Of a stretch of DNA of 5,389 bases, positions 4,533 to 5,389 are shown piece after piece. Origin of the DNA: Methanobacteriota archaeon (GTDB lineage: Archaea; Thermoplasmatota; Thermoplasmata; RBG-16-68-12); assembly GCA_005878635.1 (NCBI GenBank), contig VBLS01000116.1, forward strand, positions 523-5,911, read 5' to 3'. The notes beneath the pieces are model-generated. The model was not told the origin of the DNA, did no database searches, and worked only from the letters and a program-made list of their open reading frames with translations. The position numbers were made by a program, and so were the translations under genes. How positions within the stretch are numbered: the stretch's first letter is position 1; each line of letters opens with the position of its first letter.

Positions 4533-5234
4533 CTACCCCGACTTCGACAGTTTGTAGACGTTCCATCCCAGGAGGATGGGGAGGACGACGAAGACGGGGA
4601 TCACGAAAAGGGCGGCGAACAGGGAGGTGATGCCGAAGATGAATCCCCCCACAAACGCGACCGCCCCGAGTGCCAGGGTCAACCCACCAAGGCCCCGGCC
4701 AAAGGCGGGGGCCCGGAGCATCGCAACTCCGAGGACGACCACGCTCGTCGACAGGAGGAGGATCGCAGCGGTGTCGAATTCATAGAAGATGCCCTGGGTC
4801 GCTTGCCAGAGGAGGGCGAGGGTGGCCTGCTCCGCCGGGGTGGCCCCGGGAGCGTGGTACAGGTCGGAGATCGGGTCGAACGCGATCTGAGTGGCCGTCT
4901 CGATGAAAAGGACTCCAAGACCCAGGACGCCCAGGACGGTCCCGAAGAACGCGGGTGCAGGACTCGTGGCGCGCAGGGCCCGATACAACCCAAGGAGGAG
5001 CGCGACGAGGAAGGCGTCGGACACAAAGTTGAGGAAATTGCCCACCGCGATAGCCGTTCGGACCTGGGGGAACCTTGCGACCAGTCCCGCAGGGTCCGCG
5101 GGTGCGGCGGGCACGAAGCCAAATAATACGACGGGGACGAGGAGGAAGACAATCCCACTCAGGATTCCGGCGATCCCACCCCACCGCAGGACGCTCCGTT
5201 CGTCGCTCGATTGCGGCTTGCCCTCCCCTGCCAT
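4533..5234 (-). CDS. DUF4386-like multi-pass membrane protein
   Basis: The 233-residue protein has about six membrane helices, at roughly residues 18-40, 59-83, 94-113, 150-174, 180-200 and 203-226. A short hydrophilic N-terminus (MAGEGKPQSSDERSVLRW) precedes them and a KLSKSG tail follows. The layout matches the DUF4386 family, an uncharacterised group of bacterial and archaeal membrane proteins: an RxGGxxxxxxxxxF first helix, a soluble loop between helices 3 and 4 (DPISDLYHAPGATPAEQATLA, given here in outline) and a polar FD pair at 153-154 in helix 4. The assignment is by general resemblance, so moderate only. ATG 5234 has no Shine-Dalgarno sequence, but TTTTAG on the minus strand is centred about 28 nt upstream, consistent with a leaderless transcript. 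It is followed 83 nt later by the DUF1801 gene, and the two may be co-transcribed. Confidence 0.75.
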   Translation of the reverse strand: MAGEGKPQSSDERSVLRWGGIAGILSGIVFLLVPVVLFGFVPAAPADPAGLVARFPQVRTAIAVGNFLNFVSDAFLVALLLGLYRALRATSPAPAFFGTVLGVLGLGVLFIETATQIAFDPISDLYHAPGATPAEQATLALLWQATQGIFYEFDTAAILLLSTSVVVLGVAMLRAPAFGRGLGGLTLALGAVAFVGGFIFGITSLFAALFVIPVFVVLPILLGWNVYKLSKSG

Positions 5235-5389
5235 CGCCCGGACGCAATGGGACGAGCGCTAAAAGGGTGACGCTCATCCATCCTTTTCCCCCCGAGTCCT
5301 CGCGCGCGGGAGTCCGGAGGAACCTCAGAGTGCAGCCGTCCGAAGGGCCTGCGGAGCTCCCGAACCGCGGGCCAATGACGTAGATCGAC
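5235..5389 (-). promoter_or_regulatory. upstream region of the DUF4386-like gene, to the window edge
   Basis: On the minus strand CCCTTTTAG (5267-5259) lies at the distance from ATG 5234 expected of a TATA box for a leaderless gene. Further right there is a GC-rich stretch with the direct repeat GAGTCC on either side of an alternating CG run, and a short GGAGCTCC palindrome near the end. I see no gene that enters from the right edge and no RNA gene in these 155 bases. Confidence 0.35.

Noticed and set aside
4450..4566. N-terminal extension of the DUF1801 frame to an ATG at 4566
   Set aside because: The extension overlaps the end of the DUF4386-like gene, is unlike the family N-terminus and ignores the GGGAGGAGG placed before ATG 4449.
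5340..5389. GGTTCGGGA on the minus strand, resembling a tRNA T-loop
   Set aside because: The flanking bases do not form a 5-bp T-stem with a 7-nt loop, and no D-arm, anticodon arm or acceptor stem can be fitted before the window edge.

Overview
This is a high-GC window of short, tightly packed genes on both strands, with no RNA genes, CRISPR array, insertion sequence or prophage visible. The organism cannot be fixed from this window. Several genes have clear Shine-Dalgarno sequences (134-aa membrane protein, LUD protein, Gal80-like protein, DUF1801 protein). Others (zinc-ribbon membrane protein, DUF4386-like protein, left-edge gene) have none. Two of these SD-less genes carry an AT-rich, TATA-like element roughly 24-28 nt upstream of the start codon, as expected for leaderless transcripts. 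That mix, with a short zinc-ribbon membrane protein, fits a high-GC archaeon (for example a Thermoplasmatota-like lineage), but a high-GC bacterium with leaderless genes is not excluded.

Layout. Positions 1-194 hold the N-terminal end of a minus-strand gene that leaves the window. It is divergent from a plus-strand gene for a four-helix membrane protein (284-688). A minus-strand gene for a four-helix membrane protein with a C-terminal CxxC-CxxC zinc ribbon follows (812-1309), then a minus-strand MarR-family regulator (1427-1927).

The centre of the window is the most coherent unit. The marR gene is divergent from a two-gene plus-strand operon: a stand-alone LUD-domain protein (2009-2659) and a Gfo/Idh/MocA-fold protein (2684-3799) that resembles fungal Gal80 more than a standard dehydrogenase. 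The 81-bp divergent spacer and the first bases of marR hold three symmetric elements: an 8-bp inverted repeat ACCTTATA/TATAAGGT, a perfect palindrome ACTTGCAAGT preceded by another ACTTGC, and TTGC-N4-GCAA over the marR start codon. I read this as a MarR-controlled metabolic locus whose ligand and substrate are unknown.

The right third holds two minus-strand genes that may be co-transcribed: a DUF4386-like multi-pass membrane protein (4533-5234), then a DUF1801 protein (3958-4449). The latter converges on the Gal80-like gene across a 158-bp spacer with two possible hairpins. The last 155 bases hold only a possible promoter for the DUF4386-like gene.
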